From positions 4,986,110 to 5,050,109 of the forward strand of contig CM024177.1 of assembly GCA_013433145.1 (NCBI GenBank): DNA of 64,000 nucleotides, given 5' to 3'. How positions within the stretch are numbered: position 1 is the stretch's first letter; the number at the start of each line of letters is the position of its first letter. Shown here piece by piece: positions 27,367-47,800 of this stretch. The position numbers were made by a program, and so were the translations under genes. The notes beneath the pieces are model-generated. The model did not search any database, had not been told where the DNA came from, and saw nothing but the letters and a program-made list of their open reading frames with translations. The DNA is from Ascaris suum. Its lineage: Eukaryota > Nematoda > Chromadorea > Rhabditida > Ascarididae.

Positions 27367-30300
27367 CCTTCTGAAGGAACGCCTCATTCTGTCACTCCTA
27401 CTTTACAGTACGCAATTTCATAATATTTCACTTGAATCAACTTAAAAACTATGCAGCAAAGTGAGCACAAATCATTAGGTTATCAATGATATGAGCATTT
27501 CATTTTACATTAGAAGGTATATCGCATAATCCTGAACAAACAGCCAACGGATATACATTTTCCATTTTGGAGGGAAATAGGCGTTGGGGAAGTATTTAAT
27601 CTGGAGTTCTCATGAAAAACACATATCGCAAAAATATTTTCGCCACAAACATGATGGAAATTCTAGCCATCGAATAGGACATTCCCAAAAAAGCATTCGA
27701 GTCTTGCAAATGAAAAACATTTAAGACATTTAAGCTTAATGCTTCATTCATTCAGACCGCCTCTACCTCCGGAGATGCTTAACAACTGTTTCCTGCAAAA
27801 TAAGAAAATTTAAATGAGGTGGACAAGTTGGGTTTTTTTTGGAAGTACATGAACAAAACTTGAACCTAGTTTATAGAAACGTCATTTCCCGTCAATGTTA
27901 CAATCTTGGCGCATAACGGTTGTGAAATTTGCTACTGTGATCTTGCAAAATCGCCATTTTTGTCACCTTTGGAATGCTCGCTTATGTTTCTTCAAACCAA
28001 CGGTCCCATTAAATAATTAGCTAAAAAGCCTGGAAAAACATGCTTATCACCTGCCTCCCTATATTTCATCCTCCCTCCTCGAGATCCCCTTGAAATCTTT
28101 ACTAAACACGTCGCCTGATAACTGAAGCCAGATAATGATTTTTAGGAACTCAAAGAAGGTTCTATGCAGTCGCTAAAAATTATTGCATTATTGCCCAAAT
28201 TTAAAATAAGATATTCAAATCGGAGAATTTTTCAAACAACCATCAGAAATGATTGCTAAAAAAACCACGGGTCATAAAATGTTTGTAAATGCGAATAATA
28301 GAAACGAAGAATTGAGCTATTCCACTGCAAGAATGAAAAAGGCGACGCACTAAGGAAGACTGCTGACTAAAAATAAACTGCAGTGGAAGGCCATGCACCA
28401 TCAAACATGACCATTGCGCACACTGTGAAATTGGATCAAAATTTTAAGGATTCGCTTAAGATTAAAAATTGATATGTGGAAAATGAAAACCTTCACACTA
28501 TTTAAACCTTATTTAATCGCATGGGTCATCATTCCAAATAACTGGATGCATTAAGGAATAAAAGTAAAAAGTTATTGAGAACGATGTGTCCAGCTGTGAA
28601 AAAATATATACCCTTATGGAGAATTCTTGCAGCAATCATCACATGAGTTATAGTTCTAACTCATATAATTTAATTTATTTCATATATTTCAATTCTATAA
28701 AATTCGCAACTCCTTGACTCTTTGACGAAAAGTAAAGAGGGCTCTGTTACCGAGTTTTTTTAATGGGCTAACTCAACAATTAGACCATGCAATTTCACTA
28801 TCATTTATACGAATTTCAAATTCACTCACAACATTAAAATGTTCACCATATTGGCGCGCCTTCTTTCCGTTTTATGAGGCATTGAAAAAAAAGCGAACGA
28901 CTTGAGATCAGAAGGCGTGGGGCATGTCGTTTTTTTTTGCCTTATGCAAAAAAGGTGACTTTTTTTAACGAGAGAAGTGTGCCGATTTGAAGCCGTTAAT
29001 TAAAAATAAATAAATCAAAATGTGTTTCGCAACGCGGAAAATTCCCTTTAATGCTATTATTTAGTTAAAAGTGAAGTTTCATTGTTGATTTCAAATGACG
29101 ATAATGTCGTGTAAAATTTTATTTCTATTGACATCGTTGGAGGCGAGTGCAAAAAAACTGGGGCAATGCAATTTTTTTTGCCACAGCACGCGTCGTCGGC
29201 ATCTTTTGATGTATAACAAATTTTGAAAGAAGCAAATAATTTGCAAAAAGAACTTGTTGTTTCTTATTCACTCCAGAAATAGAACGACATTCAATGGAAC
29301 GTTTTTTTGGGGAGGGGGGGGGGGGAGAAGAGGGGGAAAAGAGGCAGTTCAACAATTTCGCCATCCAGAATTTATCGCATTCCACGTTCCGACCGTCCAG
29401 TTTTTCAAGCAAAAGACCTGAAATACAACAGCGATATGCGAAAAAAAGTTGATTTACAGCCACATTTTGAATAGCTCTTATAGCAAATTTGGACAGTTTA
29501 TTTTAGATAATAGAAAAGGGTATTTTGGCACTCTCAAAATACCTGCGCTATAAACCTGTTGCTTTTTTACCATTTTGATCATTAACTACCTTTGGATTAT
29601 GATTACTACTACGTTAATCCGCAAATGTCAATTTGAACCATTCACCACTCACGCGGTCAACCAACCTGCGAATCGTGAACGAATCGATTGAATCATTAAG
29701 ACAACTCGACCTTTATAGCTAAGTTTTGCGATTTTTATAACTGAATACTTGTGCCAGAAAAAAGCTTCGTTTTTATGCACATTTTTGATTGCACTTAAAA
29801 ATTTCGTTGGCAATATGCCAGTGAGTGATGTCATCCAGTTTCAGTACAACAATGTTGTTATAAAACAGTTGGCTTTAGGTGGTAATTAGTTATTCACTTG
29901 AAATGCTGCAACGATACTCCTCATAAGCACGATCGAACTCACGCAGAAGTTCCTGGCCTATAAGCCTATAAGCGATAAGAAATTCTGAAACATTTTATTC
30001 AATAAGCATATGAGTTTTATATCTTCATTTATTCAATAATATTTTCGTTTTTCTAGAATTCATTTTAGAGACGAGAAAGTGGTTGGTAAAGACAAATTCA
30101 TATTTAAGATGAAGCAATATTTTAAAACAAGTTTGTAAAACCGATTACGATTATACGAATAAAATTATTATACCATTGTTGGTACTAAATAAAAATTAAA
30201 CTCATTAGAAATTTATAAATTTCATTTATAACTTATTATTAAATAAAATTGAGAATCATTCAAAGTAGAGAACCATATTGATAAATATCAACAATATTCT

Positions 30301-30597
30301 TCATTGTTCCGTTAATCAAGTCTAATGTTAAGCAAATTTAAACAAACAACAAAAACGGCGTTCACTTGTTTTATCTACTTCTTTTTTTTCCTGTGCAAAA
30401 TTATGTTCACTATGATTCAGTCATATTGTTGTTGACAATTACTTATATTTGACATTGTGTTAACGAATTCATCGCAACTTAATGTGTTTGCTGCAATTGG
30501 TTAATAAAATTTGCTAACCGAATAGAAATGGTTTATTCTTGTCGTTGATGCATTACATTCTATTTAATATTATTATGAATACAAGAATCCAGACTTG
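27367..30597. other. Intergenic region between convergent genes
   Basis: AT-rich DNA between the lin-32-like poly(A) signal and that of the minus-strand small gene. A 112-codon minus ORF (29125-29463) is opened by a poly-G tract (29309-29340) and lacks motifs. No RNA gene or conserved exon was recognised. Confidence 0.45.
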
Positions 30598-30603
30598 TTT
30601 ATT
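30598..30603 (-). terminator. Possible poly(A) signal of the minus-strand small gene
   Basis: AATAAA on the minus strand, 135 bp downstream of the TAA at 30739-30741. Confidence 0.5.
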
Positions 30604-30738
30604 GATAGGCGGATGTGACGAGGTTTTCGCAATATCTGCACCTCGCGAATGAGGCATAGGGAAAACCTTGCATCCATACACGCCTCGCTGAGCGGGGTCT
30701 CTACGGCCTCCTTGAGGCACAAGGCCATGGTACGTTAT

Positions 30739-31736
<998 letters not shown>

Positions 31737-33080
31737 GTGCTCTCAGATTTCTTCTCATCTATCAAAAATGACTACAACGTATTTGTAACGAATATCAGCT
31801 GCCTACGCGTAGAGATTCTCTGCCGGTCTCATGCTGTGGTATTTACCACGTCATATCGAAGTTCAGGCTTAACTCTACACCACGTTTACATATACACTAT
31901 CTAGTACGGTCGGTCCTTTGATATCGGTTTTATGGCCAAGTTGCCACACATTGTGCCTCCTGTGCCTTCTAGCCACAAAAACCGTCCTAGTTGAGGCATT
32001 TTAGATAGCATCAGCTTTTGCTTGTCTTTACTTTTGATGAGGAGATAGCGCTAAATTTGCTTTAGCAAGCTTGCAATAGGCGCAAACAAAATAATCCACG
32101 TCTCCAGTCTACGCTTTTTGTCTTATGTCTTATACCAAAACTTGTGCTTACTTGAAAAGCCTTAGAAACTCAAATTTGAGTAAAGCAATAGTCGGAAAAT
32201 GGTTTCTGTTTGGCCATAACATGCCGGCACCGAGACTTCTTGGCGTCGGAGACAGTTCGACGTTGTGAAATTTGCATACGTCCTCAATTTGTCACGCGTT
32301 GATGACTGACAACGTAGTCAAACTTATTTCAAAGCGATACGTTGAACTGGTTTTTGAAGTAAGGAAGAGTGGTTGCGTGGTTGCAGAGCGCTTACGGAAG
32401 GGTAATACTGCTAATGAAAGCATAATTTAAAAGGTATGCGGAAACACGTGTCTTAACACGGAGCAGAAGTGAGAGGTTCCATTTGGAAAGAGGGCTGCAA
32501 TTTGCAGTTTTCCAAGCGTTTTTTTTTTCAATTTGCTGTCGTGTATTTATATGTATGACGCTGATGATCGTAAATAATGCGGATGAGTTCATTGCACTTG
32601 TTCGCCGTTTTTTATACAAGCCGTCGGTACACCAAAAAATGGCCCACCGAAATGCTGATGCCCTGTAACGGCCCGGTTCAGAATATCCTGACGCCAAATG
32701 ATCCGTATCAAAGCATCCACCAAGTTTGTGCCGACGTCTTTTTGAGCGAGCAGTTTCCCGCGCTTCTATCGTTCCCTCAATGCCCGCTCAAGAGCTGCAT
32801 TTTCTTACGTCATTTGTTCGCTTTCGTTCCCGGCATTAGGTGGGGCAACCCTCTAAAACCTTTTCACCGCGGGTTCAAGTTCCCCAAACCAAAGCTACTT
32901 TGTTTTACTCCAAAAAACAAGGGAGCAGGTTACAACTCAAGTCTTCCTCTGTCTGCTGGTAATTTGCCACAGGGATCGGCTCACTGATACTTAGTGATGC
33001 ATGTTCGTTTCGGTATTACAAATAGTAGTGAATGGTATTGATTCGCGTCATGAATTTGTTTGGAATGTGTTTGATGTCAG
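31737..33080. other. Upstream region of GMPR
   Basis: About 1.3 kb with short ORFs only, including a plus-strand ORF of 136 codons at 32577-32987 that shows no motif and has no acceptor or donor pattern. It is expected to contain the GMPR promoter and possibly that of the divergent small gene. Confidence 0.45.
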
Positions 33081-33094
33081 TTTTATTCTTTTAG
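33081..33094 (+). promoter_or_regulatory. Strong acceptor in the GMPR leader
   Basis: TTTTATTCTTTTAG is a textbook nematode acceptor, 51 bp upstream of the GMPR ATG with no in-between splice donor. It is a candidate spliced-leader addition site; cis-splicing from a leader exon is the alternative. Confidence 0.55.
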
Positions 33095-33145
33095 TCGCGT
33101 CGTGACAGTCAGATTTTGTGGCTCAAACTTCTGAGGTGATAGAAA

Positions 33146-38158
<5,013 letters not shown>

Positions 38159-38174
38159 GTGGACAGTGTTCGGG

Positions 38175-38180
38175 ATTAAA
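38175..38180 (+). terminator. Variant poly(A) signal of GMPR
   Basis: ATTAAA 17 bp after the GMPR stop. No AATAAA was seen nearby, so this common variant is the best candidate. Confidence 0.45.
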
Positions 38181-38828
38181 GCACTGCTGTTGTTCTGTGA
38201 TTATTGTCGCCGTTATCATGCTTTAATGTATACGGGTATGCCTATGCCCTTGAAGAGATGTTTAAAGGTTTGGTCTCCGATAACGTTCAATTTCCCACGT
38301 CTGTAGTGCTGGAATTTTTGCTTGCTCATGCATCTTTAAAGTTGGTTAAGCTTAAGGGGAACTGGCTCGTTGAGGGCCCACTAAGTTGAGACAAATTATT
38401 GACAACGAACTGACAACAGACAGTTATCATATAAGTATTCACGGCAAGACCTGACATTATTTTTCGCTTTAAAGACAAGTCAGGGCATCGAGTATTAATT
38501 TTATTAACTCAAATGAATTCGAAACTCGGTGAACCACGATATCTGAGAGTCTTAGCAGTGTTAGGTTTGCTCCGAGCTATTGTTTCAAAAGTCATATTTT
38601 CCTTAGCTCTTCCCTACAACATTTTCGGAGGTGAGCTTTAGCACATGATCTGTGCTACGAGGACATCATTGAGTAGAGTATACAGTGCGTGGGTGTTCAA
38701 TGCTATTTAAGTGGACCTGCCTCTTGAAAAGAAAACTGAGTACCGCATCCCCTAAAGAGATAACTTTCGAGCAGTGCATATGCCAAGGCTATGGTTGAAA
38801 CTGTCACCCTCCAACTTCTTCTTTCTTT
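38181..38828. other. Tail-to-tail gap between GMPR and the CCP gene
   Basis: Short AT-rich region between two convergent genes. Nothing recognised apart from a second minus-strand AATAAA at 38500-38505, which could be a distal poly(A) site of the CCP gene. Confidence 0.5.
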
Positions 38829-38834
38829 TTTAAT
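38829..38834 (-). terminator. Possible poly(A) signal of the long CCP transcript
   Basis: ATTAAA on the minus strand, 63 bp past the TGA at 38897-38899. Confidence 0.4.
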
Positions 38835-38896
38835 ACTTTTAGGGAAGGATGTTCATCGAAATGCATTTGTTTGACGACTTTCAATCTTCAACCTGT

Positions 38897-41800
38897 TCAG
38901 TTGTTTCTGTTGTGAATAGGCAAACAAAGTGGGACGCTGCGGGTCCATTGACCAGATGGCAAACATTCGAGAACGTTTTCGGAGTCGAGACGATACTCGG
39001 ATGAAGTGCAGTAGTAGACGACTTTCTCACCAACTAGGTAATAGGGTCGAGCGGGTGATGTACTGTCTCCATGGGTTGGTTTGCCCGGAAAGCGGCAGAA
39101 AGGCACACCTTAAATAAAGACAGTAAGAGGTGGCCAATCGAGCTGCATTCGAGTGAAAGACCGACCTAGCCGTTTGCTTAGTAACCTATATTAAACATTT
39201 AACTGAAGTGGAGGATTCATGGCAATGGGTAGATGACCGGATGAATTTTTCGCCAGTAGGATCAGAAGTCATGGCATTTGCTTCCATGGTGCAGCCACTT
39301 TATTCACCAGACACAGATATGGCATTCTTTCGTACACCTTCAAACAGCAACTTTTGGTGACTCTTCAAACAGTTTTTGCGTCCTTTGAGCAACTTAGTCG
39401 AGTAAAAACAAAATAATTGTACACAATGCGAAAGCCACTTAATTCGGATCCATTCCATGTGTTTCGGTATTATTTTGCTATGGTCCTGTTTGGTGGTGGT
39501 GGCAGTGATGCATTGAAATTTGCAATTATTAGATCCTACTGTATTGTGTCTTGCTCTTTTAATAGTAGTGTTGTAGTATACGAGCAGATCGGTAAAACGA
39601 AGTAAGGTGAGGACGAAAGGGGCGAGGCAGAATACCGAATGCGAGTGCAGGTGCTTTGGGATTGCAGTGATGAAACGATATGAGGGACATACATTGAGTG
39701 TTGAGTGCAGTCCAATTGCCACTCGACTGACATACAACATAGTCGTTACCAGTAAGCATATAGCCACGTTTACATTCAAAAACGACCACCTCTTGTACAT
39801 TATAGTTTGCCTTCGAACCGCCTGCGATTTCACCATTACGTGGCACCGGCGGTGACGGACAGTTCACCACTGAAAGTTCAGGTGTTCAGCAATTTCCTAC
39901 CAGATGTTTGTTTGTCTGCAGACGCTGGATTGTTATGTTTTTAGCAAGTGTAACTGATAAGCCTGAAAGATTGCTCGCTTAGTAGCCAAATTAACCGGAG
40001 AGCGTAAAGCTTGACATTAGAGTGGACTCGAAGCCTTTTTTTGCCGACTTCTCAATGGCCACTAAAAAGGTGTCTATGCGAGACGTGTGTGCCAATAAGA
40101 TTCACCTCGCCAACTATGTGACGATGCTAACTTCTCAGCACTTCGAATATTTTGGAAGTCACGTTATGAACGAAGTCATTTCTACAAGCAAATTTTTGCC
40201 CTTCACTTCTATAAAATTAAATGAATTCGCCCTATTCCGCTGTTTAATCAAGTGCATGGTTTTGCAGTTGCTCAGAAGTTGAACTGCAAGCAAAAGCGAC
40301 TCATTACGAATGGTGAATAATGCAACTCTGATCAAGAAACGCACATTTACATTGTGGCATACTACTAGACCATTTAGCCGCCGCACCGCATTGTATATAG
40401 TCGTTGCCGATAAGCGTATAGGTAGGTACACAAGAGAAATGTACCATGCCTCCGTGCTTGTATGACGTCACACTCGCCAATAATGCCGGATCGGTAAGCA
40501 CAATCGGTGGGCACTGTAATGCTGTACCACTAATCATTCTATGCCGTTGTAGCGCTCATATTGCCCTGACCATCATCCACGCAACCAATTAGCCATAAGG
40601 CTGTGCACTGCATGTCAATACTAGATTAAACTTCAAGCACCTAACTGAAAGAATTACATTGCGGAGTAGCCCTAATAAGTGATAAAATAGGATTAATATG
40701 CCCTTAGGCTTACTGGTATGTTTTAGCAAATGCAAAATTCGACTTGCAAACAGTTTCGAATATTGAAAAGAGGCTGCGAGAATAGCCATTTTAAGTCGAC
40801 TTATTCTGTGACAGCTTAAAGGTAATACAGCATAATAAAGGATCGTGAGAAAAAAAAAAATGTTGCTAATGATGCACATGCATATAAGGTGGGAAAGAGT
40901 AAAGGTAACACAAGTATTACTTTTTAGTGCAGGCAAATATTATTTGAGAATTACTTCTGAATGCCTATAAAGTTGAATTACGTATCGTCTGCAAATGCCT
41001 ACTGTTTTCAGCAAAAGCAGAAACACATTATGAAAATTCGTCGTTAATTGCTTATCTCAAGAATAGCGGATTTTTTATTTCATGTAATCTCTTTCCATGA
41101 CAAATTGTCGGTAGTACTTTATATACCTCGACATTTTGGTGCATTATGTGACCATTTTCCATTCGGTAGACATATTGCCGAACGTGCACCGTCTACACGA
41201 TACCCGCTTGCACATGAAAATTGTGCAATCGTACCGATATAATGATAACGACTTGTAAAGAATACGCGTAGGTTTGAAACGTTCTTGAATTGCTCGCAGG
41301 TATTATCTGCAAGAATAGGTCGAATTTTGAGGAAATCGTTTTAGGAGTTCAACTATACAAACATTTTATACATCAGCAGTAAGTATTATTGTAAAAAGTT
41401 CTAATGGCGTTGTTTAACACATCGTCCCCACAATCTTGGACACCATTACACAGTGACAACGGTAATATTTATTATTGTTTCATTTTTATCGTTCATTTTC
41501 CCGCATAAAATGTTCTCGAAACAGTGTTGTAACTCATGATTACAGTCCTTCAACTCTAACCTTTAACCATTATTTTGAGCGTATTGCGTCGACCATTTGG
41601 AAGGACACAGTGAAAGAAGCCGCCATCTTCTGGTTGAGCGGCAGATACCGTCAACTAAAAAAATTATTATTTCCGGTTTTGTTGAGTTGAAAGCAAATTA
41701 GCGAATAAAATAAATATTCGTAAACAAAAAAAAAACAGGCTGGAATAGTTTTGGAGAATGCTGATAATCAAGGAAAATATGGATAATCTTTGCATGCAGA

Positions 41801-44800
41801 ATGAAAAAAGTCACTGCAAATCATTGCATCCCTTTGTTTAGGAAATACAAGTGTTAAAATGATAGCCGTGATAACTACTACTCCAAAAAAGTTATCAGTG
41901 AAAGATCACACTTCAAGCTAAATTATTTTTAGGTCAATAGTTTTACCTCATAACTTATTGGGGTTCGCACAAAACTGCAACAGCAATACTTCGCATTACA
42001 AGTAATCACTGTTAATCAGGGTTCTGCGCTATTATGTCATGCTTGACGCTTTAACATTTCAGTTAACAATTTCAAATGTCTTTACGTTATTATTTCGAGT
42101 GAATAACTGCTGATACAAATCGTTTCCGAGCTCACCATGTAGGTATGGGAGTGAAATGTACCAATGAATTCCTAGGTCGAACTAAACTTCCGGATCGATA
42201 ATGCATCAAGACTTTCAGGTGGCTATCAAAAAGAGCTTTTATTATTATTTTCGCCACGACATTTTTATTCCTTTCAGTCATAAGAAGGGAGATGTTTACT
42301 AAGAGGAAGAAATCTGCTCTCACAAAGGGCTGGGAGACAAATAGCTGTTATGCGCAGGTCTTATGTCATCGCGTATCATATGTATAATACGCTTTTCCAT
42401 TCTATGCTTCGTATATTTTAATGGTTTATTTAATTGAATATTATAAAAGAAAATAGCACATAACAACAAAAAGTGTTTGCCAGTCATTTGTGGGCAATGA
42501 AAAATACTGTATACGTTTTATGTTGAATTAAATATTATAAAAAGGATTACTTCATATTATAAAAAGGAATAGATTACTTCATATGCGTCGACATCTTGAA
42601 CTTGAGGAACAGTAAATTTGGTCCATGTTCGAGGATAATTACGGTAAGTTGAGGATATCTCCCATACGGGTTGACCTTTTTTACGTGGAAAAAGGCAGTA
42701 GAGATGCAGTGTTGATGAGCTGTTAATGATGAGTTCTCCAAGTGGCGTTACGGCATGCGAACCATATTCCAACTTGAACTTTATTGGTGGAGCTCCATCT
42801 GAAAGAATCTCCGAGTGGGCAAATGAAAGACAGATGAGGAAGTTTATGAAGCTGTTTGAGTGCTTTAAACTTTTTCATTTTATACAAATTCGCAGGCAGC
42901 AAACAATCGTTGCCATAAGAAATCGTGCCAAAGGCAGGCGAGGGGCTTTATGAAGTTGTCTGAATTCAGAATAGAATCTCCGCTAATTGCCTGTTGAACC
43001 AAGTAAATAAGTTGTTTGCATCAGTAAGCATAACGGAGGAATTTGGAAAAAAATTGGTTAATTATGCTGGAATTATTATTTATTTCGCCTACTTTATGTC
43101 GCGATTTTTTTTTTCATATCAGTTCTCATCCAGAGTATTTTTTAAAAAAAGTGCTTAATAAACCTAAGTTTCAAATTTGAGTTTTTTGACTCGCTGGCAA
43201 CTGCTTCTTTCATCGACAACTCGTAATAATACCGAAATTATTCTTCGGCTGTATGTGGTGGTGCTGTCCGAACGGGATTTGTTCCTAATCTCACCTCTCA
43301 TCCGAGGAGACCACCTCCAGCGATGGCTGCTCGAATGAATAAATGTTCAAATATGATGTGAAGGGATCTCGTCTGACCTTTTTCCTTAGCTTGTTCTGAA
43401 GAATACCTCAGGATAGCGTTATGGGACACCACTCAGTGGCTCCCGTGATCCCCATTGCATATATCTGGCTACTTTTCCTAATGAGATTGATAGCACAAGT
43501 TAACGGGTAAAGGGCATTCCGGGTCAGAATCAGAAAAGCATGACTGTTTTAGGTGTAATAACGTAAGTAGGACAACATAACAAGCAGTAATTCTCCTCAC
43601 TGTTTATCACAAAACGTCAAGTGCATCTTTCGTTGAAGAAAGTTGTATTCGAAACGATGCAATACCATATCTATTAAGCGGATCAAGCGGTAAACATTTC
43701 GGTAACTTCGATGACCAATGTCCATTTTTGCAAGTGACCACAGCATTTCCGCGAAGTTGCTGCATTCCAAAATCAACACAAGAGAATGCAAGATCAGAGC
43801 CATCTGGAAACGAAATAGTGCGATCATATTGCTCAGAGTGGAAATTCGAATGTGTTGCAGACGTCTTTTCATTTGCTAAGAATTTGATTTGTTTTTCATG
43901 CTCACCACTAATTAAATACTAATGAGCTTATTTTTCCATTGACGTCTTATTATTGATTGTTACTGTTATGAGACCACTCTTGCCAACAGCGTTCACAGAA
44001 ACTGGTTCTAGGTGAAACTTTGGTAAAGTCGATTCAGTATGCGTTTCGGAACCAACTTTTAAGGACACCTCTATTTCGATGCTCTAAGTGCTACAATATA
44101 GAGCTATTATACCAAATCATTATATTTGAAATCTTTGCACAGTGGTAATGGACGAAAATCCACCACTGGGCTAAAATTTATTCAGGCTATTCTAGCAGGG
44201 CTATTAATTGTGCCCTTCGCAGAATATCGAGAAAAAATCCAACAGAAAAAAATCGTTTGAAGTTGTTCAACTTTTTCTTGGCGTTCTGCCAGTGTTTTTA
44301 TTTACATTAGTCCGACATTTGAAGTTTTCAGTAGACATGAGAACATATAAACACGAATGTCCATAAAAATTTCGTCGTCCTCTCAAAATGACCGCCGAAT
44401 TGATTTTCTCAATGGATTGTTTCTCGAAACTAATAAAAAAGTCTTATGCGATAGTCTAAAATTGGCTCATAGAGAACAGGAAGTATCAATAAGGTAGTAT
44501 AGAGTGTGCAAAATGATTCCAAAATTTACTGCATTCAATATTCCTCCACTCTCCACCGTCTGCTTTTCCGACTCCAAATTCCAAAGGGTAATATCTATTA
44601 AAACCTTGCTTTGAAAAAATAAAACCGTCTTGAAATCTCATCAAAAAAGCGAAGAAATATCTTTAAAGGAAATAGCTAATAAAAAAACATATGTAATCTC
44701 ATCTATCGATACCAATAAGAAATGCTTTGTTTTGTGCACAATGAAGTTCAGTTATTATGAACCTGAGAATTTCTGATTGAATGTAATTTGTTGTTTCAGT

Positions 44801-47800
44801 TTCATTGAGAAAACATGCACATGTGCGCGTTCATCCATTCGATATTCACAGTATTCTGCACCTGAAAATCGAATGAATTACTTTGTCAACAACAGTTTTT
44901 AGCTGCTATAAATGGCGAACACAGACGATCCGTGCGCACAGAATCACATAGTGCAACATTATGACGTATAAAATGAAAACGAACAATTATAGAAATAAGT
45001 TCCTATGCTGTTTTCTGCAAACTTTTGTTGCCTATTGCACAAGCCATATGCATCTTCTTTAACGAGATTAATGTACGACGTTGGCGTCTGTTGTGCTGAT
45101 TTTTTCTGTCGTCATTTTCAGATATTTGTCGACGACGAGATGCTTCCGCATATAGAAATTGTTAGTTTGTTCTATTCGTTTATTATAAAAAACTGAATAA
45201 TAAATAAGTGGTCTATTGATTAGTTGATATGCAAATTTCTCAGAAATAACGGAAGTAAAACGAAACTAGAGAGGCTAAGAAATAACCAGAACGACACTGC
45301 AGCTCTCGGCTGGCATGCCACTTTGACCGTCGACAGCGCAGATCCACTATTTGATCCTCGCCAGCTGCGTGTGCAACTGCACATCCGATCTAAAGAGATG
45401 ATTTGCTTTGAGACGCATTTCCTTTCTCGCATATGTGCAATATCAGTGCTCTCGCCAATTTGCTCTAAGAGAGCGTCGTGTCTGTGTTTGTGCATATGTG
45501 TGTCTACCTGTCTCTGTCAGCCTGACAGCTTCATCTTAAGAATCGCTGACGCTAAAGTTATGAAATTTGATAGGCACCATGAACACTACAGGATGATCTG
45601 ATCACCGTATCTCATTCGCACTGAACCACCAACATTACTTTTTGCTCGTAACCTATGAAACTAGTTGGTTAAGTGGTTGGAGTACGATGCTAAACCACGT
45701 ATTGCACCAGCTTCTTTGTCACGCTTCTTGGAAGTTCAGGTTTTGTTGGTTTCCGCTACTTTTTGGTTCTCTGTTTCGATTCGGCAATTTGTCCTGCCTC
45801 GAATTTTGTGGCCATGTGTGCTTTCTGGTGTTTCGGTTCTCGATCCGGTTCCGCGCTATTAGCTACATCCCGTTCGTCCCTGATAGACGCATGCTAGAGA
45901 CTACATGTTGCTAGCAATAGAAAACATCATATTAGAAATAACCGACAAATTATCAGACCTAAAAACGAAAATTATTTCACCTTGAGAACTGTTCCATGAG
46001 GGAAACGAGGTTTCTTAAGTGCGGCGAAATTTTCAATGTTCAGCACGACATGCGATGAGTTGACATGTGGTGTAGCACAGATCCGACCGTCTGGAGGTGG
46101 ATGTCGCTGTTTTTGTGTCACTACTGAAACAGTGAACTTATTGTATCATAAATTAAAGTGCTTCATTTACCAGCATTCTGTGGGTGCTCAATACTTTATT
46201 AATGGCTCACTTCGATATGAAAAGTGAGATTGATAATGTGAGATGGAATGGAAATCTTTCATTTCGTCATCTCAGATTCTTCAATTGCGACATTTTTCTC
46301 TCTTTGTTTTTTCTCTTCTTATCGAAACGTTTACGAACACTACATCATCCTATTCGGCAAGATTCGCTTCAGCTATACTCAATAAGAAGAAGACATTCTT
46401 TTCTATCTTTTATTATGCGATTTCTATGGATTCTTTGAATAAGACTGAAAATAAAGATACCATACCACATGGTAGAAGTCGTGTGATCCATTCTCCATTA
46501 TTGCATTCAATAGCGTTCGCTTCGTAGAGAGTATTATTTGGCGTGCATTCATAATGGACAATCGCTCCGTTGGGAAATGCTTCTTGATGTGGACTGAGTT
46601 CAACCCTCGTCGACACACCGGCCACTACCGTCGTCCGATAGACGATAAATGGTTCATTGTCGTTGGGACGTCTACATAACATCGTCAACGAATGTTGCTC
46701 CTGCACTAAACCATCAAACAATTCCCAACTCTTCCTTTTGCCTTCAATCTATACATAAAAACATAACCTTTCGGCTGTGCCAATTGCGTTTGGGATATTG
46801 CATAATTTCCCGATCTCATGAGCCATTGGCATGGGCACAGATGGATGCCAAAAAGTTGAGAATTACTATTGACTTGAACGAATTTGGGAGGATCGATGTT
46901 TGGATAACCGTTGGATGATTGAAGTCAGAAGGAGCTCCAATGTTGTGTGTACCATAATGTGCGAAAGTATAAAAGTGTAGATAAGACATGGATTAGGTTT
47001 GTGCGAGTAGTACTTCGATAGTATGTTGCTGATATCATGTGAGATGCATGATAATGTTTGCCTTATGCATTAATACAGCGTAAAATGCTGAAAACTTTAC
47101 CACGCTTCCTTCTAAGACCATTTTCTTTTGGAGGCAGGGATAGCGCACAATGTAGAAGATACTCGCCTGCATTCAAAAAGAGAAGTTAGGAGCACAGCTT
47201 CTTCCAGTCTTCTTCCTTCACCTCGACGCATCAAGTAGTAAGTTACTGATTATATGAAATGCTTACCTTTCCGAATGGGACAAATTGGTTTCGGTTGAAT
47301 ATCTCCGAACCGGCAGGTAAGCGGTATCGATTTACGATTGCACTGCAGATCGATTTTCTCGTTATGTTGTAGTTCTCGTTTTCCTGAGACACTGTATTTG
47401 CCTTCACGCAGTGTGGGCAGTTCACAACGTTCTGCAAGTGTCTAACACTCATTCCTTTCCCGGTGAAGAGGAGGCAGGGAGAAGAAAAATTTTAAGCTGA
47501 TCCGAAAGCAAACTCTGTCTTGAGCTCCTCTTTTCTCAATTCAGTTATTTTATTGTACCTTTTTCGCTTCAACAAGGATCACACATCGCGAAGAATCTGT
47601 TAATCTATCTACCCGCATATTTTGGATCCAAATTCTAAAAATCATCCTTTCCATCCCCTACTTCGGTCGTGTCGTTTTATGCCCTCTAAGAGTTTTCAAC
47701 TTTCTGAAGCCGTCGAGTTCGAATTTAACTGGGGGCGCAAGTTTTTTTTTGAATGTATTTCCAGAGATAAGTCAGAAGGATATGCAGAATTAAATTCTCT

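Noticed and set aside
29125..29463. 112-codon minus-strand ORF
   Set aside because: It is held open by a poly-C run (PPPP) and shows no domain, splice signal or initiation context.
32040..32290. Minus-strand open segment near a GTAAGC donor (about 32152)
   Set aside because: No start codon, weak acceptor and no motif; could not be linked to a gene.
32860..32895. T-arm-like GGGTTCAAGTTCCCC
   Set aside because: The five-pair T stem does not close and there is no partner acceptor stem or anticodon arm upstream.
39300..39836. 178-codon minus-strand ORF
   Set aside because: It overlaps the CCP17 exon in another frame; the CCP frame has the conserved cysteines and splice sites, so this ORF is a shadow plus intron.
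44008..44096. Minus-strand open segment reading SIEVSLKVGSETHTE...
   Set aside because: It looks protein-like, but it has no Cys, its splice signals would need a 29-bp intron upstream, and its phase does not fit between the neighbouring CCP exons.
45655..45740. tRNA-like D-arm (GGTTAAGTGGTTGGAGTACG)
   Set aside because: No matching acceptor stem, anticodon arm or T-arm could be formed at the right spacing.
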